From: Dyella terrae
Lineage (GTDB): Bacteria > Pseudomonadota > Gammaproteobacteria > Xanthomonadales > Rhodanobacteraceae
Length of the DNA stretch: 64,000 bases
NCBI RefSeq assembly: GCF_022394535.1
Contig: NZ_CP089414.1
Location: 3,968,001-4,032,000, forward strand
Reading direction: 5' to 3'
Shown here: one piece after another, positions 35,009-44,072 of the stretch
Numbering within the stretch: the first letter of the stretch is position 1
How the letters are laid out: the number at the start of each line of letters is the position of its first letter
The notes under the pieces: generated by a model
Databases searched by the model: none
The model's input: the letters and a program-made list of their open reading frames with translations, nothing else
Told to the model about the DNA's origin: nothing
Made by a program: the position numbers and the translations under genes

Positions 35009-36127
35009 GGTTGTATCGCGCCTCCGCGCTGCTGCTAGCTGCCATGAGCGCGGCTAGCTGCAGCACGCTCGGATTTCATCAAAAAGACGCTGATGCGCCG
35101 ACGCAAGTGGCGCTAAGCCTTTATGCGGCACCGAACGTTAACCCCAACCCCGACACCTTGCCACCGGATACCGCTGCATCGGCAATGCAGACTCCGGAGA
35201 TGACGGCGGTGACGGTGGATACTCAGGCGAAGGAAGGACCCTATCTTGTTAATCTGGCCGGCACCAGCAAAGCGGAGCTGGCAGAGAAGATGAAGGCGTT
35301 GCTCGATTATCTGCAAAGCCCAGATGAGGGCAAACCTACGCCGCAGATATCTTTGCAAGTGACGCATGCTGCAGATACTTCCGGTACGGTGAGTCGTGCT
35401 GCACCAGTGGCAACGTCTACCGACACCGGTGCGGTAGCCTCGGTCGTTCATACCGCGGCCGCGACGACGGCTGCCGTTGCCCCTTACGTTCCAGGCATGC
35501 CCGCGGTTGTCGGCAAGATGGCATCGGGCGTTGCGAGTTTGGCCCCTGCAACTGCACCTGCCGTTTCTGCATCATCGCCAAAAGCGGATGCGCTGGCGCT
35601 GAAAGCGGAGCCCCCCCATTACGCCTGGTGGCGAGACGCTGACCATGGACGTGCCGGTTCCACTTCGAGCGGGCGGCGCGGCGCATGCCAAAGCCCCCGC
35701 TCTTGGCCAGTACGCTGATGGCTCATCTGCCTTGCCTTCCACCGAGGACAGTGCATATAGCGCCATGGCTGGTACGCCTATCGCCTTCAAGATCCTGCAG
35801 CTAAAGGACGATTCAGTCTTCCTCAATGCCGATCATGACCTGCTGATCAAGGATCTGAAAAAGACACTGGGTAGTACCTACGTTGATGATGACGACTACG
35901 TACTTCAGCCGGGCCAGTTCAAATACGTCGAGTTCAAGAAGATCGACAAGAACACCCGTTATATCGCTGTGCTCGCCAACTTTCACGACCAAACCAGCGC
36001 GATCTGGAAACAAGTCATGCGCGTCGAGTCGGGCGGGCACAAGTACTCCGTTCTGGTACTGCTTCAGAACATGGACGTCGGCATGGTGGATGAGAGCTAT
36101 CGCCAGCCGCCAAGGAACAAATCATGA
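35005..36127 (+). pseudogene. tssJ: tssJ outer-membrane lipoprotein gene, interrupted by a +1 frameshift
   Basis: The first frame (35005-35718) gives a lipoprotein signal (MSAASC) and the TssJ opening VALSLYAAPNVNPNPD. The second frame (to 36127) gives the rest of the TssJ sandwich (GTPIAFKILQLKDDSVFLNAD, DDYVLQPGQFKYVEF, YIAVLANFHDQTSAIWK). They join cleanly if one C is removed from the C7 run at 35611-35617; 1123 nt then becomes 374 codons. The repaired protein would be 373 residues, with an unusual insert of about 190 Ala/Thr/Pro-rich residues between the first strand and the rest. TssJ anchors TssM to the outer membrane. The frameshift may be a sequencing error, a mutation or slippage. 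Confidence 0.85.
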
Positions 36128-37461
36128 CGACAAAAAATCCGGTCATCTGGAGTGAGGGGTTGTTCGTCAAGCCTCAGCACTTCCAGCAGCAGCAGCGTGC
36201 ACTGGAGCACCACACCAATCAGCGCGTCAACGCAGTCAGTGAGCACCTTTACGGTTTCAGCGAGTTGGAGATCAACCAGGAATACTTAAGCTTCGGCAAG
36301 ATCGCTATCGTGCGTGCTCGTGGCGCCATGCCTGATGGCAGCGTGTTCGACATCCCTACCGACCACGCGCCACCCGTGCCCCTGGCCATCACCGAGGCCT
36401 CCACCGCCAACCAGGTGGTTTATCTCACGCTGCCGCTGAAATCCGAGGGGGTGCTCGAAGTCCAGTGGCCCGATTCCTATGCCCACATGCGTTATGCAGC
36501 GCGTGCCGAAGAGGTTAGGGATACCCACAGCCAGGAAGGCGATTACGTCTCCATGGATGTAGCCTCCCTCAACCTTCAGCTCGCTTTGGAGCGCGATGAC
36601 CGCAGCGCGTTCACCGGTATCGCGCTGTGCCGCATTCTGGATCGGCGTCCGGACGGTAGCCTTATTCTGGACGAGACGTTTTATCCCACGAGCCTGTCGC
36701 TCAACGCTGTTCCGCCGCTCCAGCGATTTCTCGGCGAAACGGCAGGCCTGATGCGCGAGCGGGCCAAAAACATTGCCGAGCGCATCGGTTCTCCCGGGCA
36801 GTCCGGCGTGGCTGATGTCACAGACTTCAACCTGCTGCAGGTGCTCAACCGGCTGCAACCCTACTTTCAGCATCTATCCCGGTTGCGCCATCTGCATCCG
36901 GAGCAACTGTATGTTGCCTTCAGTCAGGCATGCGGCGAACTGGTGACCTTCACAGACGAAGGTAGGCTCCCTCAAGAGTACCCGGCGTACCAGCACGACA
37001 ACTTACGGGTTTCGTTTCGCATGCTGGAGGAGACCCTGCGTCGTTCACTCAGCACCGTGCTGCAGCCGCGTGCCGTGTCGTTGCCCATCGTCAGGCAGCA
37101 GTACGGCATCCTTACGGCGGCGGTGCAGGACCGCAGCTTGCTGGCAAGCGCGGACTTCATTCTGGCCGTGCGTGCGCGCATGCCATTGGAGAAACTGCGC
37201 CAGCAGTTTGTCCAACAAGCGAAGATAGCGTCGATGGAGAAACTGAGCGAACTCGTCGGTCTCCAACTGCCGGGTATTCCGCTCTGCCCCTTGCCTGTGG
37301 CACCTCGCCATCTGCCATTCCATGCCGGGTTCACCTACTTCCAGCTCGATCGCACGCATCCAACCTGGCAGATGATGCGCGACACCGCCGGCTTCGGCTT
37401 CCACATTGCCGGCGATTTCCCCGAGCTCGAACTCCAATTCTGGGCCATCCGGAGCGAATGA
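36124..37461 (+). CDS. tssK: Type VI baseplate protein TssK
   Basis: A 445-residue TssK, the trimeric adaptor linking the baseplate to the TssJLM membrane complex. Family elements: VIWSEGLFVKPQHFQQQQRALE at the N-terminus, LNRLQPYFQHLSRLRHLHPEQLY in the middle, and the C-terminal PVAPRHLPFHAGFTYFQLDR followed by FHIAGDFPELELQFWAIR. The start overlaps the tssJ stop (ATGA), so translation of tssK may be affected by the tssJ frameshift only modestly, since the second tssJ frame still terminates here. Confidence 0.96.
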   Translation: MTTKNPVIWSEGLFVKPQHFQQQQRALEHHTNQRVNAVSEHLYGFSELEINQEYLSFGKIAIVRARGAMPDGSVFDIPTDHAPPVPLAITEASTANQVVYLTLPLKSEGVLEVQWPDSYAHMRYAARAEEVRDTHSQEGDYVSMDVASLNLQLALERDDRSAFTGIALCRILDRRPDGSLILDETFYPTSLSLNAVPPLQRFLGETAGLMRERAKNIAERIGSPGQSGVADVTDFNLLQVLNRLQPYFQHLSRLRHLHPEQLYVAFSQACGELVTFTDEGRLPQEYPAYQHDNLRVSFRMLEETLRRSLSTVLQPRAVSLPIVRQQYGILTAAVQDRSLLASADFILAVRARMPLEKLRQQFVQQAKIASMEKLSELVGLQLPGIPLCPLPVAPRHLPFHAGFTYFQLDRTHPTWQMMRDTAGFGFHIAGDFPELELQFWAIRSE

Positions 37462-37462
37462 C

Positions 37463-38287
37463 ATGACCGCCTCGAACACCGCACGCCCTAGCGGCGGCTT
37501 TCTGCGTTCCGCACCCGCTTCCGTGATCGCTCAGAAGCAGAATATTGGCTTTGAAACCATCGCCTCTATCGACAACGATGCTGACCTGGGCTTTTCGCTG
37601 CGGGGCCATGGCTACAACCCTCTGGTGGATGCAGCGCTTCCGCTCTTTGGCCTGGTGATCCGTCTGCGGCGGGTCAACGAGTGCAAGGATGTCAAATCCT
37701 TGTATGGCGCCGTACGCGACCAAATCGCCTCGATAGACGAAGAGGTGCGCAAGCAGGGCTACGATGGCGCGACGCTACTCGCTTACCGCTATGCCGTGTG
37801 CTCATTCGTCGACGAGGCCGTCATGCAGACGACCTGGGGAGCCCACTCCCTGTGGGCGGAACGTTCCCTGCTTAGCCACTATCACCAGGAAACGTGGGGC
37901 GGCGAGAAGTTCTTTACCGTCCTCTCGCGCATGTTGATGGACCCGAAAAGGTACCGCGACGTACTGGAGCTCAAGTACATGTGCCTTTGTTTGGGTTTCA
38001 AAGGCAAATACGGCGTACAGCACAACCATGGCGAATCCCTTCAGGGGATCATCCGGAAACTGCACGCCGTTCTTCGCGATATGCGAGGAGATGCGCCCGA
38101 GCAGTTGACGGATGCGCAGGATCATGTCGCCACACGTCGCTACAACGTGGGTCGACAGCTACCTTGGTGGACGCCTTGGTTAGCCGTGCTTGGTGCTTTG
38201 GTCGTCGTTTATGGGCTGTTTGCGATGAGCCTTCATCACACGACAGATGATGTGCTTCGCTCGCTGGAGACCATGCTCAAGCGATAG
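37463..38287 (+). CDS. tssL: Type VI membrane-complex protein TssL (DotU/IcmH)
   Basis: 274 residues from the ATG at 37463, which has GGAG at 8-nt spacing and lies 1 nt after the tssK stop. A DotU cytoplasmic domain (GYNPLVDAALPLFGLVIRLR, YRYAVCSFVDEAVMQTTWG, LELKYMCLCLGFKGKYGV) is followed by one C-terminal membrane helix (WLAVLGALVVVYGLFAM) and a short periplasmic tail. There is no OmpA-like peptidoglycan-binding extension, so wall anchoring must come from another protein. Last gene of the rightward structural operon. Confidence 0.94.
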   Translation: MTASNTARPSGGFLRSAPASVIAQKQNIGFETIASIDNDADLGFSLRGHGYNPLVDAALPLFGLVIRLRRVNECKDVKSLYGAVRDQIASIDEEVRKQGYDGATLLAYRYAVCSFVDEAVMQTTWGAHSLWAERSLLSHYHQETWGGEKFFTVLSRMLMDPKRYRDVLELKYMCLCLGFKGKYGVQHNHGESLQGIIRKLHAVLRDMRGDAPEQLTDAQDHVATRRYNVGRQLPWWTPWLAVLGALVVVYGLFAMSLHHTTDDVLRSLETMLKR

Positions 38288-38378
38288 ATGGGGAGACCCG
38301 CCGGCATCGTCGTCGGTAGCCGCGATGGCGCCGATCGTCACTGGACTTTCTCTTGGTGTAAGCCGCGAAGAAACAGGG

Positions 38379-38474
38379 AGCGGGCAATGAATTGCCCGCT
38401 TGGGCAAAAGATTGCCCACTTTGCAGGCCGTGCAATCAATCACTTAGCGAGCATCGGGCAACCCATTGCCCGAT
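38379..38474 (+). promoter_or_regulatory. Three palindromic candidate enhancer sites upstream of hcp
   Basis: Three copies of GGGCAA-N4-TTGCCC: site 1 at 38379-38400 (10-bp perfect arms AGCGGGCAAT / ATTGCCCGCT), site 2 at 38401-38418 (7-bp arms) and site 3 at 38453-38474 (9-bp arms ATCGGGCAA / TTGCCCGAT). Centres of sites 1 and 2 are 20 bp apart; site 3 is 54 bp further on. They lie about 120-210 bp upstream of the -24/-12 element, the usual place for binding sites of Fis-HTH enhancer-binding proteins. The natural candidate ligand is the VasH-type protein of this locus. Confidence 0.75.
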
Positions 38475-38589
38475 CTAGCCGGAGAAACGGGGATGTTGGG
38501 GCTCGCGAGTGCAAGCGCCTGCGGCCTTTTGTTCGAAAACTTCTCTTATTCGCTTGATATGCATGCGCTTTTTATCGGCCCTCTCGTGT

Positions 38590-38605
38590 TGGCATGGCGA
38601 TTGCT
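38590..38605 (+). promoter_or_regulatory. Sigma-54 (-24/-12) promoter of hcp
   Basis: TGGCATG-N4-TTGCT matches the RpoN consensus TGGCACG-N4-TTGCW at all positions but one, with GG and GC 12 bp apart. It lies about 76 bp upstream of the hcp start, with three palindromic sites further upstream. Confidence 0.85.
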
Positions 38606-38680
38606 GTAGGCGTGATATCCATCCCTTTCTGGATGGCTCCCGGCCCCGCGGCCGTCTTCATTACGACAAAGGACTTTGTC

Positions 38681-39199
38681 ATGCCAACACCCGCCTATAT
38701 CAGCATCACCGGCAAGACCCAGGGCAACATCACCAAGGGCGCCTTCACCGCCGACTCCGTCGGCAACGTCTACGTGGAAGGCCACGAGGACCAGATCCTC
38801 GTGCAGGAAATCGAACACCGCGTCACCACGCCGACCGATCCGCAGAGCGGTCAGCCGTCGGGCCAGCGCGTGCACAAGCCGCTTGTGTTCACCTGCGCGC
38901 TCAACAAGGCCGTGCCGCTGATGTATCAGTCGCTCGCCTCCGGCGAAATGCTGCCCAGCGTCGAAGTGCAGTGGTTCCGCACGTCGGTCGATGGCAAGCA
39001 GGAGCACTTCTTCACCACCAAGCTCGAAGACGCCACCATCGTGGACATCAACACCGTGCTGCCGCATGCGCAGGACACGACGAAGTCCGACTACACCCAG
39101 TTGATCAAGGTGGCCATGGCCTACCGCAAGATCACTTGGACCCACAGCATCGCCGGCACCGAATCTTCGGATGACTGGCGCAAGCCGATGGAAGGCTAA
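38681..39199 (+). CDS. hcp: Type VI tube protein Hcp (TssD)
   Basis: 172 residues from the ATG at 38681, preceded by AAAGGA. Family hallmarks: AYISITGKTQGNITKGAFT, HRVTTPTDPQSGQPSGQRVHKPL, LMYQSLASGEMLP, and the C-terminal AYRKITWTHSIAGTESSDDW. Hexamers stack into the inner tube ejected by sheath contraction. It has its own sigma-54-type promoter with palindromic upstream sites and is separated from tssL by 393 bp, so it can be expressed independently of and more strongly than the structural operon. Confidence 0.97.
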   Translation: MPTPAYISITGKTQGNITKGAFTADSVGNVYVEGHEDQILVQEIEHRVTTPTDPQSGQPSGQRVHKPLVFTCALNKAVPLMYQSLASGEMLPSVEVQWFRTSVDGKQEHFFTTKLEDATIVDINTVLPHAQDTTKSDYTQLIKVAMAYRKITWTHSIAGTESSDDWRKPMEG

Positions 39200-39295
39200 A
39201 GGTAAGCAATCGCCACGATCCGCCCTGCCGCGGGTCGTGGCTTCGCTGGGTTCAATGACCATCGAACGCCGTGTATCGACTCGCAAGGAGGCACC

Positions 39296-39601
39296 ATGTC
39301 TCTTCAGCCCGATCTTCGTTTCACCTTTCAACCTGCCAGCGGCCTCGCCGTTCAAGTGGTCGAGTTTCGTTTAGAGGAATCCCTGTCCTCGCCCTTCAAG
39401 CTGAGAGTTGATCTCAGCTCCGAAAACCCAGCCCTGCTTACGATCTGGCACGGCGAGCAAGGCATGCGCTATGTCCACGGCATAATTTCCAGCGTCGAAC
39501 AGGGCGCAACAGGCTTTCGGCGGACGCGTTACGCTTCCCGACCGTTGTGGAGTACTCGCTGCATTACGGCATCGTCCATCTGCTTTGGCTTTCTGCACTA
39601 G
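39296..39601 (+). pseudogene. vgrG (tssI) 5' remnant truncated by interspersed repeat
   Basis: The first 79 residues are the N-terminal (gp27-like) start of VgrG: DLRFTFQPASGLAVQVVEF, ESLSSPFKLRVDLSSENP, MRYVHGIISSVEQGATGFRR. A full VgrG is about 700 residues or more. Homology ends at RRTRY, where the DNA becomes the interspersed repeat copy C (from about 39527); the last 23 codons are repeat-derived. A short internal deletion after SSENP is also likely. An excellent ribosome-binding site (AAGGAGG) precedes the ATG, so a short peptide could still be made. The spike protein must come from elsewhere in the genome. Confidence 0.85.
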
Positions 39602-40043
39602 AGCAGGAGCAACGCGACCTGTGAGTGCGATGTGCAGCTCCGCTGCACGAGCCTTCGGCTCGGCGCTTTTGACCCTCGGGCCCCCTGTGCGGCGGTGAGG
39701 GGTGGACGATCAGGCCCACAGGGGAATCGGCAGGGATGCCGATCCCTTTTCGCCAGGGCAGAAAGCCCTGTCGAAAAGCCCGGCCACCCCTCACGAACTG
39801 GCCAGCTTCACCGGCCAGCGCCAAGTGGGGGTGCCCTTCTCCTTGGTTACTTTCTCTTGGGCATGCAAGAGAAAGTGACCCGGCCTCCGGCAGGAGGGCG
39901 GAAGCCCGCCGCAGGCGAGCCAGATCGCGACCACGCCACAACCGAGCGAAAGGACACTGGACCCCTGCCTGCGCAGGGGTGACGGTGCTTTTGAAGTAGT
40001 GAGGCAAGAGTGTCCCCTCACCCCAACCCTCTCCCCGAAAGGA
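39527..40043 (+). repeat. Interspersed repeat copy C between vgrG remnant and aceE
   Basis: It has the same orientation as copy B. It starts with ACGCTTCCCGACCG (also at 5172-5185), runs through the ACTAGAGCAGG block (39597; 5246) and the GGGGAATCGGCA...TGCCGAT palindromic block (39721-39742), and ends with CCCCTGCCTGCGCAGGGGTGACGG at 39960-39983. A separate short repeat CCCCTCACCCCAACCCTCTCC follows at about 40016-40036. No gene lies between 39602 and aceE apart from repeat-derived frames; 40044-40305 should hold the aceE promoter, but I see no distinct element. Confidence 0.8.
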
Positions 40044-40305
40044 AGAGGGAGCCAGGTGGTCGCGAAATCACAATCAAGCAAAGCAACCAACCCCATACCG
40101 CACCTCATAAGAAAGACGCCGCAAGCAATAGTCACCCCGACCAAAGTCGAACCCACTCCCCCATCTCCATTCGCCCCCGTATTGTCTCGATCCAATTGGC
40201 GAAAAACCCCGCCGGAGCTACACTCGGAGGGTTTCCCGCCTCTCACCCAGAGGCGATCCACCTATAGCCGCGCCAAGCCCCCGGCGCCGCGGAGAGAAGC
40301 TCCCC

Positions 40306-42999
40306 ATGGATCAGCTCGACGACATCCTTCATCAAGACCTCGACCCGACCGAAACCCAGGAATGGGTCGAATCGCTCAACGCCGTCATCAACCACGATGG
40401 CACTGAGCGTGCGCACTACCTCTTGGAGAAGATGGTCGATTCGACACGCCGGGCCGGCGGCTACCTGCCGTTCAACCCGACGACCGAATACGTCAACACC
40501 ATTTCGCCGGGCAACGAAGCCAAGATGCCGGGCGACGCCGCGATGGAATGGCGCATCCGCACCCTGATTCGCTGGAACGCGATGGCGATGGTCGTGCGCG
40601 CCAACCGCAAGCCGGGCGAGCTGGGCGGCCACATCGCTAGCTTCGCGTCGTCGGCCACGCTGTACGACGTGGGCTTCAACCATTTCTGGCGCGCGCCGAG
40701 CGCGGACCACCCGGGTGACCTGGTGTTCCATCAGGGCCACTCCAGCCCGGGCATCTATGCGCGTTCCTTCCTGGAAGGCCGCATTGCCGAGGAACAGCTC
40801 GACCTGTTCCGCATGGAAGTCGCCGGCCACGGCCGCGGCCTTTCGTCGTACCCGCACCCGTGGCTGATGCCGGATTACTGGCAGGTGCCGACGGTGTCGA
40901 TGGGTCTGGGTCCGATCCAGGCGATCTATCAGGCGCAGTTCTGGAAGTACCTGGAACACCGCGGCCTGGTGCCGAAGACCGACCGCAAGATCTGGTGCTT
41001 CATGGGCGACGGCGAAACCGACGAGCCCGAGTCGCTTGGCGCCATCTCGTTGGCCGGCCGCGAAGGCCTGGACAACCTGGTGTTCGTGATCAACTGCAAC
41101 CTGCAGCGCCTGGACGGTCCGGTGCGCGGTAACGGCAAGATCATCCAGGAACTGGAAGGCGTGTTCCGTGGCGCCGGCTGGAATGCCATCAAGGTCATCT
41201 GGGGCAGCTACTGGGATCCGCTCCTCGCACGCGATACCAAGGGCGTGCTGCGCAAGCTGATGATGGAAACCGTCGACGGCGAGTACCAGGCGTGCAAGGC
41301 CTTCGGTGGCGCGTACACGCGTGAGCACTTCTTCAACAAGTATCCCGAAACCCGCGAGATGGTCGCCAACCTGTCGGACGACGACATCTGGCGCCTCAAC
41401 CGCGGTGGTCATGATCCGCACAAGGTTTACGCGGCCTACAACCAGGCCGTGAACACCAAGGGTATGCCCACGGTGATCCTCGCCAAGACGGTGAAGGGTT
41501 ACGGCATGGGCGCGGCCGGTGAGTCGCAGAACCCGACGCATCAGCAGAAGAAGCTGGACGCGGACGCCGTGCGCCACTTCCGCGACCGCTTCAACATTCC
41601 GGTGACGGACGACAAGCTGGCCGATGTGCCGTACTTCCACCCGGGAAAGAACTCGCCGGAAGTGGAGTACATGATGGAGCGTCGCCGCGCGTTGGGTGGC
41701 TTCCTGCCGCAGCGTCGCCGTCACGCCGACGCCAAGCTCAAGACGCCAGAACTGCAGGCGTTCGAGCAGATCACCAAGGGCACGGGCGAGCGCGAAATTT
41801 CGACCACCATGGCGCTGGTGCGCGGCATGAACCTGCTGCTGCGCGATAAGCAGATCGGCGAACGCATCGTGCCGATCGTGGCCGACGAAGCGCGTACCTT
41901 CGGTATGGAAGGCATGTTCCGCCAGATCGGCATCTACGCGCCGTTCGGTCAGAAGTACCGTCCGCAGGACGCTGACCAGCTGCTGTACTACCGCGAAGAC
42001 CAGAAGGGCCAGGTGCTGCAGGAAGGCATCTCCGAGGCTGGCGGCATGGCAGCCTGGATGGCGGCGGCCACCAGCTACAGCATCAGCAACCAGGCGATGC
42101 TGCCGTTCTTCATCTACTACTCGATGTTCGGTTTCCAGCGCATCGGCGACTTGGCCTGGGCGGCAGGCGACATGCGCGCGCGTGGCTTCCTCATCGGTGG
42201 CACCGCTGGCCGCACCACGCTCAACGGCGAAGGCTTGCAGCATGAGGACGGCAGTTCGCATCTGATGGCTGGCGCGATTCCGAACGTGAAGTCGTATGAC
42301 CCGACGTTCTCCTACGAAGTCGCGGTGATCCTGCAGGACGGCACCCGTCGCATGGTGCAGGAGCAGGAAGATGTCTACTACTACATCACCGTGATGAACG
42401 AGAACTACAGCCACCCCGATCTGCCGCAGGGCGTCGAGGAAGGCATCATCAAGGGCATGTACCTGTTGAAGGATGCCGGCAAGCCGAAGAAGGGCGAGCC
42501 GCGCGTGCAGCTGCTGGGTTCGGGCACCATCCTGCGCGAAGTCATCGCCGCGGCTGAGTTGTTGGAGAAGGACTTCGGTGTCACCGCCGATATCTGGTCC
42601 TGCCCGAGCTTCGTCGAGTTGCGTCGTGACGGTTTTGATGCCGAGCGCTGGAATCGCCTGCATCCGGAAGCCGAGCAGCGACTGCCGTACGTCACCGGTC
42701 TGCTGCAGGGCCATCAGGGTCCGGCCGTGGCGGCCACCGATTACGTGCGCGAGTACGCCGACCAGATCCGCGCCTTCATGCCGGACGGTATGCGCTACAC
42801 CGTGCTGGGTACCGACGGCTTTGGCCGTTCGGACACGCGCGAGCACTTGCGTGGCTTCTTCGAAGTCGATCGTTACTGGATCGCGCAGGCGGCTCTTGCG
42901 GCGCTTGCGAAGGAAGGCAAGGTCAACGCCAAGGATGTTGCCCGCGCCATCAAGACCTACAAGCTGGATCCGGACAAGCCGAACCCGCAAACGGTCTGA
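40306..42999 (+). CDS. aceE: Pyruvate dehydrogenase E1 component, homodimeric
   Basis: An 897-residue thiamine-diphosphate enzyme that decarboxylates pyruvate and acetylates the E2 lipoyl group. The ThDP motif is visible as GDGETDEPESLG through VINCNLQRLDGP. The start motif (DPTETQEWVESL) and C-terminal DGFGRSDTREHLRGFFEVDR are typical of the alpha2-type E1 of gammaproteobacteria (E. coli 887 residues). GGAGAG lies 9 nt before the ATG. aceF and lpd do not follow; a terminator ends the unit, so E2/E3 are encoded elsewhere. Confidence 0.97.
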   Translation: MDQLDDILHQDLDPTETQEWVESLNAVINHDGTERAHYLLEKMVDSTRRAGGYLPFNPTTEYVNTISPGNEAKMPGDAAMEWRIRTLIRWNAMAMVVRANRKPGELGGHIASFASSATLYDVGFNHFWRAPSADHPGDLVFHQGHSSPGIYARSFLEGRIAEEQLDLFRMEVAGHGRGLSSYPHPWLMPDYWQVPTVSMGLGPIQAIYQAQFWKYLEHRGLVPKTDRKIWCFMGDGETDEPESLGAISLAGREGLDNLVFVINCNLQRLDGPVRGNGKIIQELEGVFRGAGWNAIKVIWGSYWDPLLARDTKGVLRKLMMETVDGEYQACKAFGGAYTREHFFNKYPETREMVANLSDDDIWRLNRGGHDPHKVYAAYNQAVNTKGMPTVILAKTVKGYGMGAAGESQNPTHQQKKLDADAVRHFRDRFNIPVTDDKLADVPYFHPGKNSPEVEYMMERRRALGGFLPQRRRHADAKLKTPELQAFEQITKGTGEREISTTMALVRGMNLLLRDKQIGERIVPIVADEARTFGMEGMFRQIGIYAPFGQKYRPQDADQLLYYREDQKGQVLQEGISEAGGMAAWMAAATSYSISNQAMLPFFIYYSMFGFQRIGDLAWAAGDMRARGFLIGGTAGRTTLNGEGLQHEDGSSHLMAGAIPNVKSYDPTFSYEVAVILQDGTRRMVQEQEDVYYYITVMNENYSHPDLPQGVEEGIIKGMYLLKDAGKPKKGEPRVQLLGSGTILREVIAAAELLEKDFGVTADIWSCPSFVELRRDGFDAERWNRLHPEAEQRLPYVTGLLQGHQGPAVAATDYVREYADQIRAFMPDGMRYTVLGTDGFGRSDTREHLRGFFEVDRYWIAQAALAALAKEGKVNAKDVARAIKTYKLDPDKPNPQTV

Positions 43000-43021
43000 A
43001 GCCGGTGGTGTTCCTGTGTTG

Positions 43022-43049
43022 AAAAAGCCCGCCTTATGGCGGGCTTTTT
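43022..43049 (+). terminator. Rho-independent terminator of aceE
   Basis: Stem AAAAAGCCCGCC (43022-43033) / GGCGGGCTTTTT (43038-43049) with loop TTAT, 22 nt after the aceE stop. Confidence 0.92.
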
Positions 43050-43169
43050 CTTGGACGGTGTCGCGAAACGCCATGCCAAGGGATGTCGATAAGCGGAAGG
43101 CTAGCCGATACAACGCGGGACGGTTCCGTCACCATAGAGCACTCCTCACTCACGGCCCGGCGTTACGTC

Positions 43170-44072
43170 ATGGACCGCTTTGAAAGCATGGCAGTGTTCG
43201 TTGAGATCGTACGCACCGGCAGCCTGACCGCCACTGCCGAAAGATTTGGCCTGTCGCCAAGCATGGTTGGCAAGCACCTGAATGCGCTGGAGGCTCGCCT
43301 CGGCACAAAACTGCTTCATCGCACGACACGCCGCCACCAACTGACCGAAGCGGGCGCTCTGTATTTCGAGCGTTGCCGGGACATACTCGATCGGGTCGAG
43401 GCGGCCGATGACGATGCAGCCGCACTGCGTGGTGATCCCTCGGGGCAACTGCGCATTGCAGCACCGATCTCGTTTGGCGTGACGCAACTGGCGCCCGCCA
43501 TGGCGGCATTTCAAGCGAAATATCCGGGCGTCGATATCGAGCTGGTGCTCACGGATGCACCCGTCGACCCGGTCGGCGACGGCATCGATCTGGCGTTTCG
43601 CATCGGGCCGCTGGCCGACTCGTCACTGATTGCACGATCGTTGCCGCCGTACTATCGGATGGTCGTCTGCGCCTCGCCAGATTATTTGGCGAGGCGCGGC
43701 ACCCCAGCAACACCGGACGATCTGCTGACACACGATTGCCTTGGCCATACCCGTTGGGGACCGCGCCACGCATGGCGATTCGAAGGGCACGATGGCTTGC
43801 ACGAAGTGCCCGTGACCTATCGGCTGCGTGTTGATAACGGTCCTGCGCTACGCGAGGCTGCGCTGGCCGGCGGTGGCATCATCCTGCAGCCGCTTGGCCT
43901 GGTGAAAACCGACCTGGAGACGGGACGCCTGCGCCGATTGCTCGAGGGCTATTCGGCGCGTGGTCGTGACTTCTACCTGCTTTACGCGCGTGACGTGGAA
44001 CTGCCAGCCAAGTTGCGGGCATTCGTCGAGTTCGCGCTCGATCACTTTTCGACGAGGGACTCCGAAGGCTGA
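43170..44072 (+). CDS. LysR-family transcriptional regulator
   Basis: 300 residues from the ATG at 43170 (MDRFESMAVFVEIVRTGSL). The N-terminal winged HTH (about 1-60: GLSPSMVGKHLNALEARLG) and a CrgA/DsdC-like effector domain (from about 88: GQLRIAAPISFGVTQLAP) are both complete. This subgroup often controls oxidoreductases or exporters encoded nearby. It converges on the carboxymuconolactone decarboxylase-like gene, with the two 3' ends overlapping by 31 bp; no divergent target gene sits next to its promoter. Confidence 0.9.
   Translation: MDRFESMAVFVEIVRTGSLTATAERFGLSPSMVGKHLNALEARLGTKLLHRTTRRHQLTEAGALYFERCRDILDRVEAADDDAAALRGDPSGQLRIAAPISFGVTQLAPAMAAFQAKYPGVDIELVLTDAPVDPVGDGIDLAFRIGPLADSSLIARSLPPYYRMVVCASPDYLARRGTPATPDDLLTHDCLGHTRWGPRHAWRFEGHDGLHEVPVTYRLRVDNGPALREAALAGGGIILQPLGLVKTDLETGRLRRLLEGYSARGRDFYLLYARDVELPAKLRAFVEFALDHFSTRDSEG

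Noticed and set aside
39564..40267. Frames of 75-156 residues upstream of aceE
   Set aside because: Repeat-derived (copy C), with no ribosome-binding sites and no family resemblance.
40243..43113. 956-residue open frame on the minus strand
   Set aside because: It lies opposite aceE, which has unmistakable family motifs; the antisense frame is His/Arg/Val-rich codon shadow typical of GC-rich genes.
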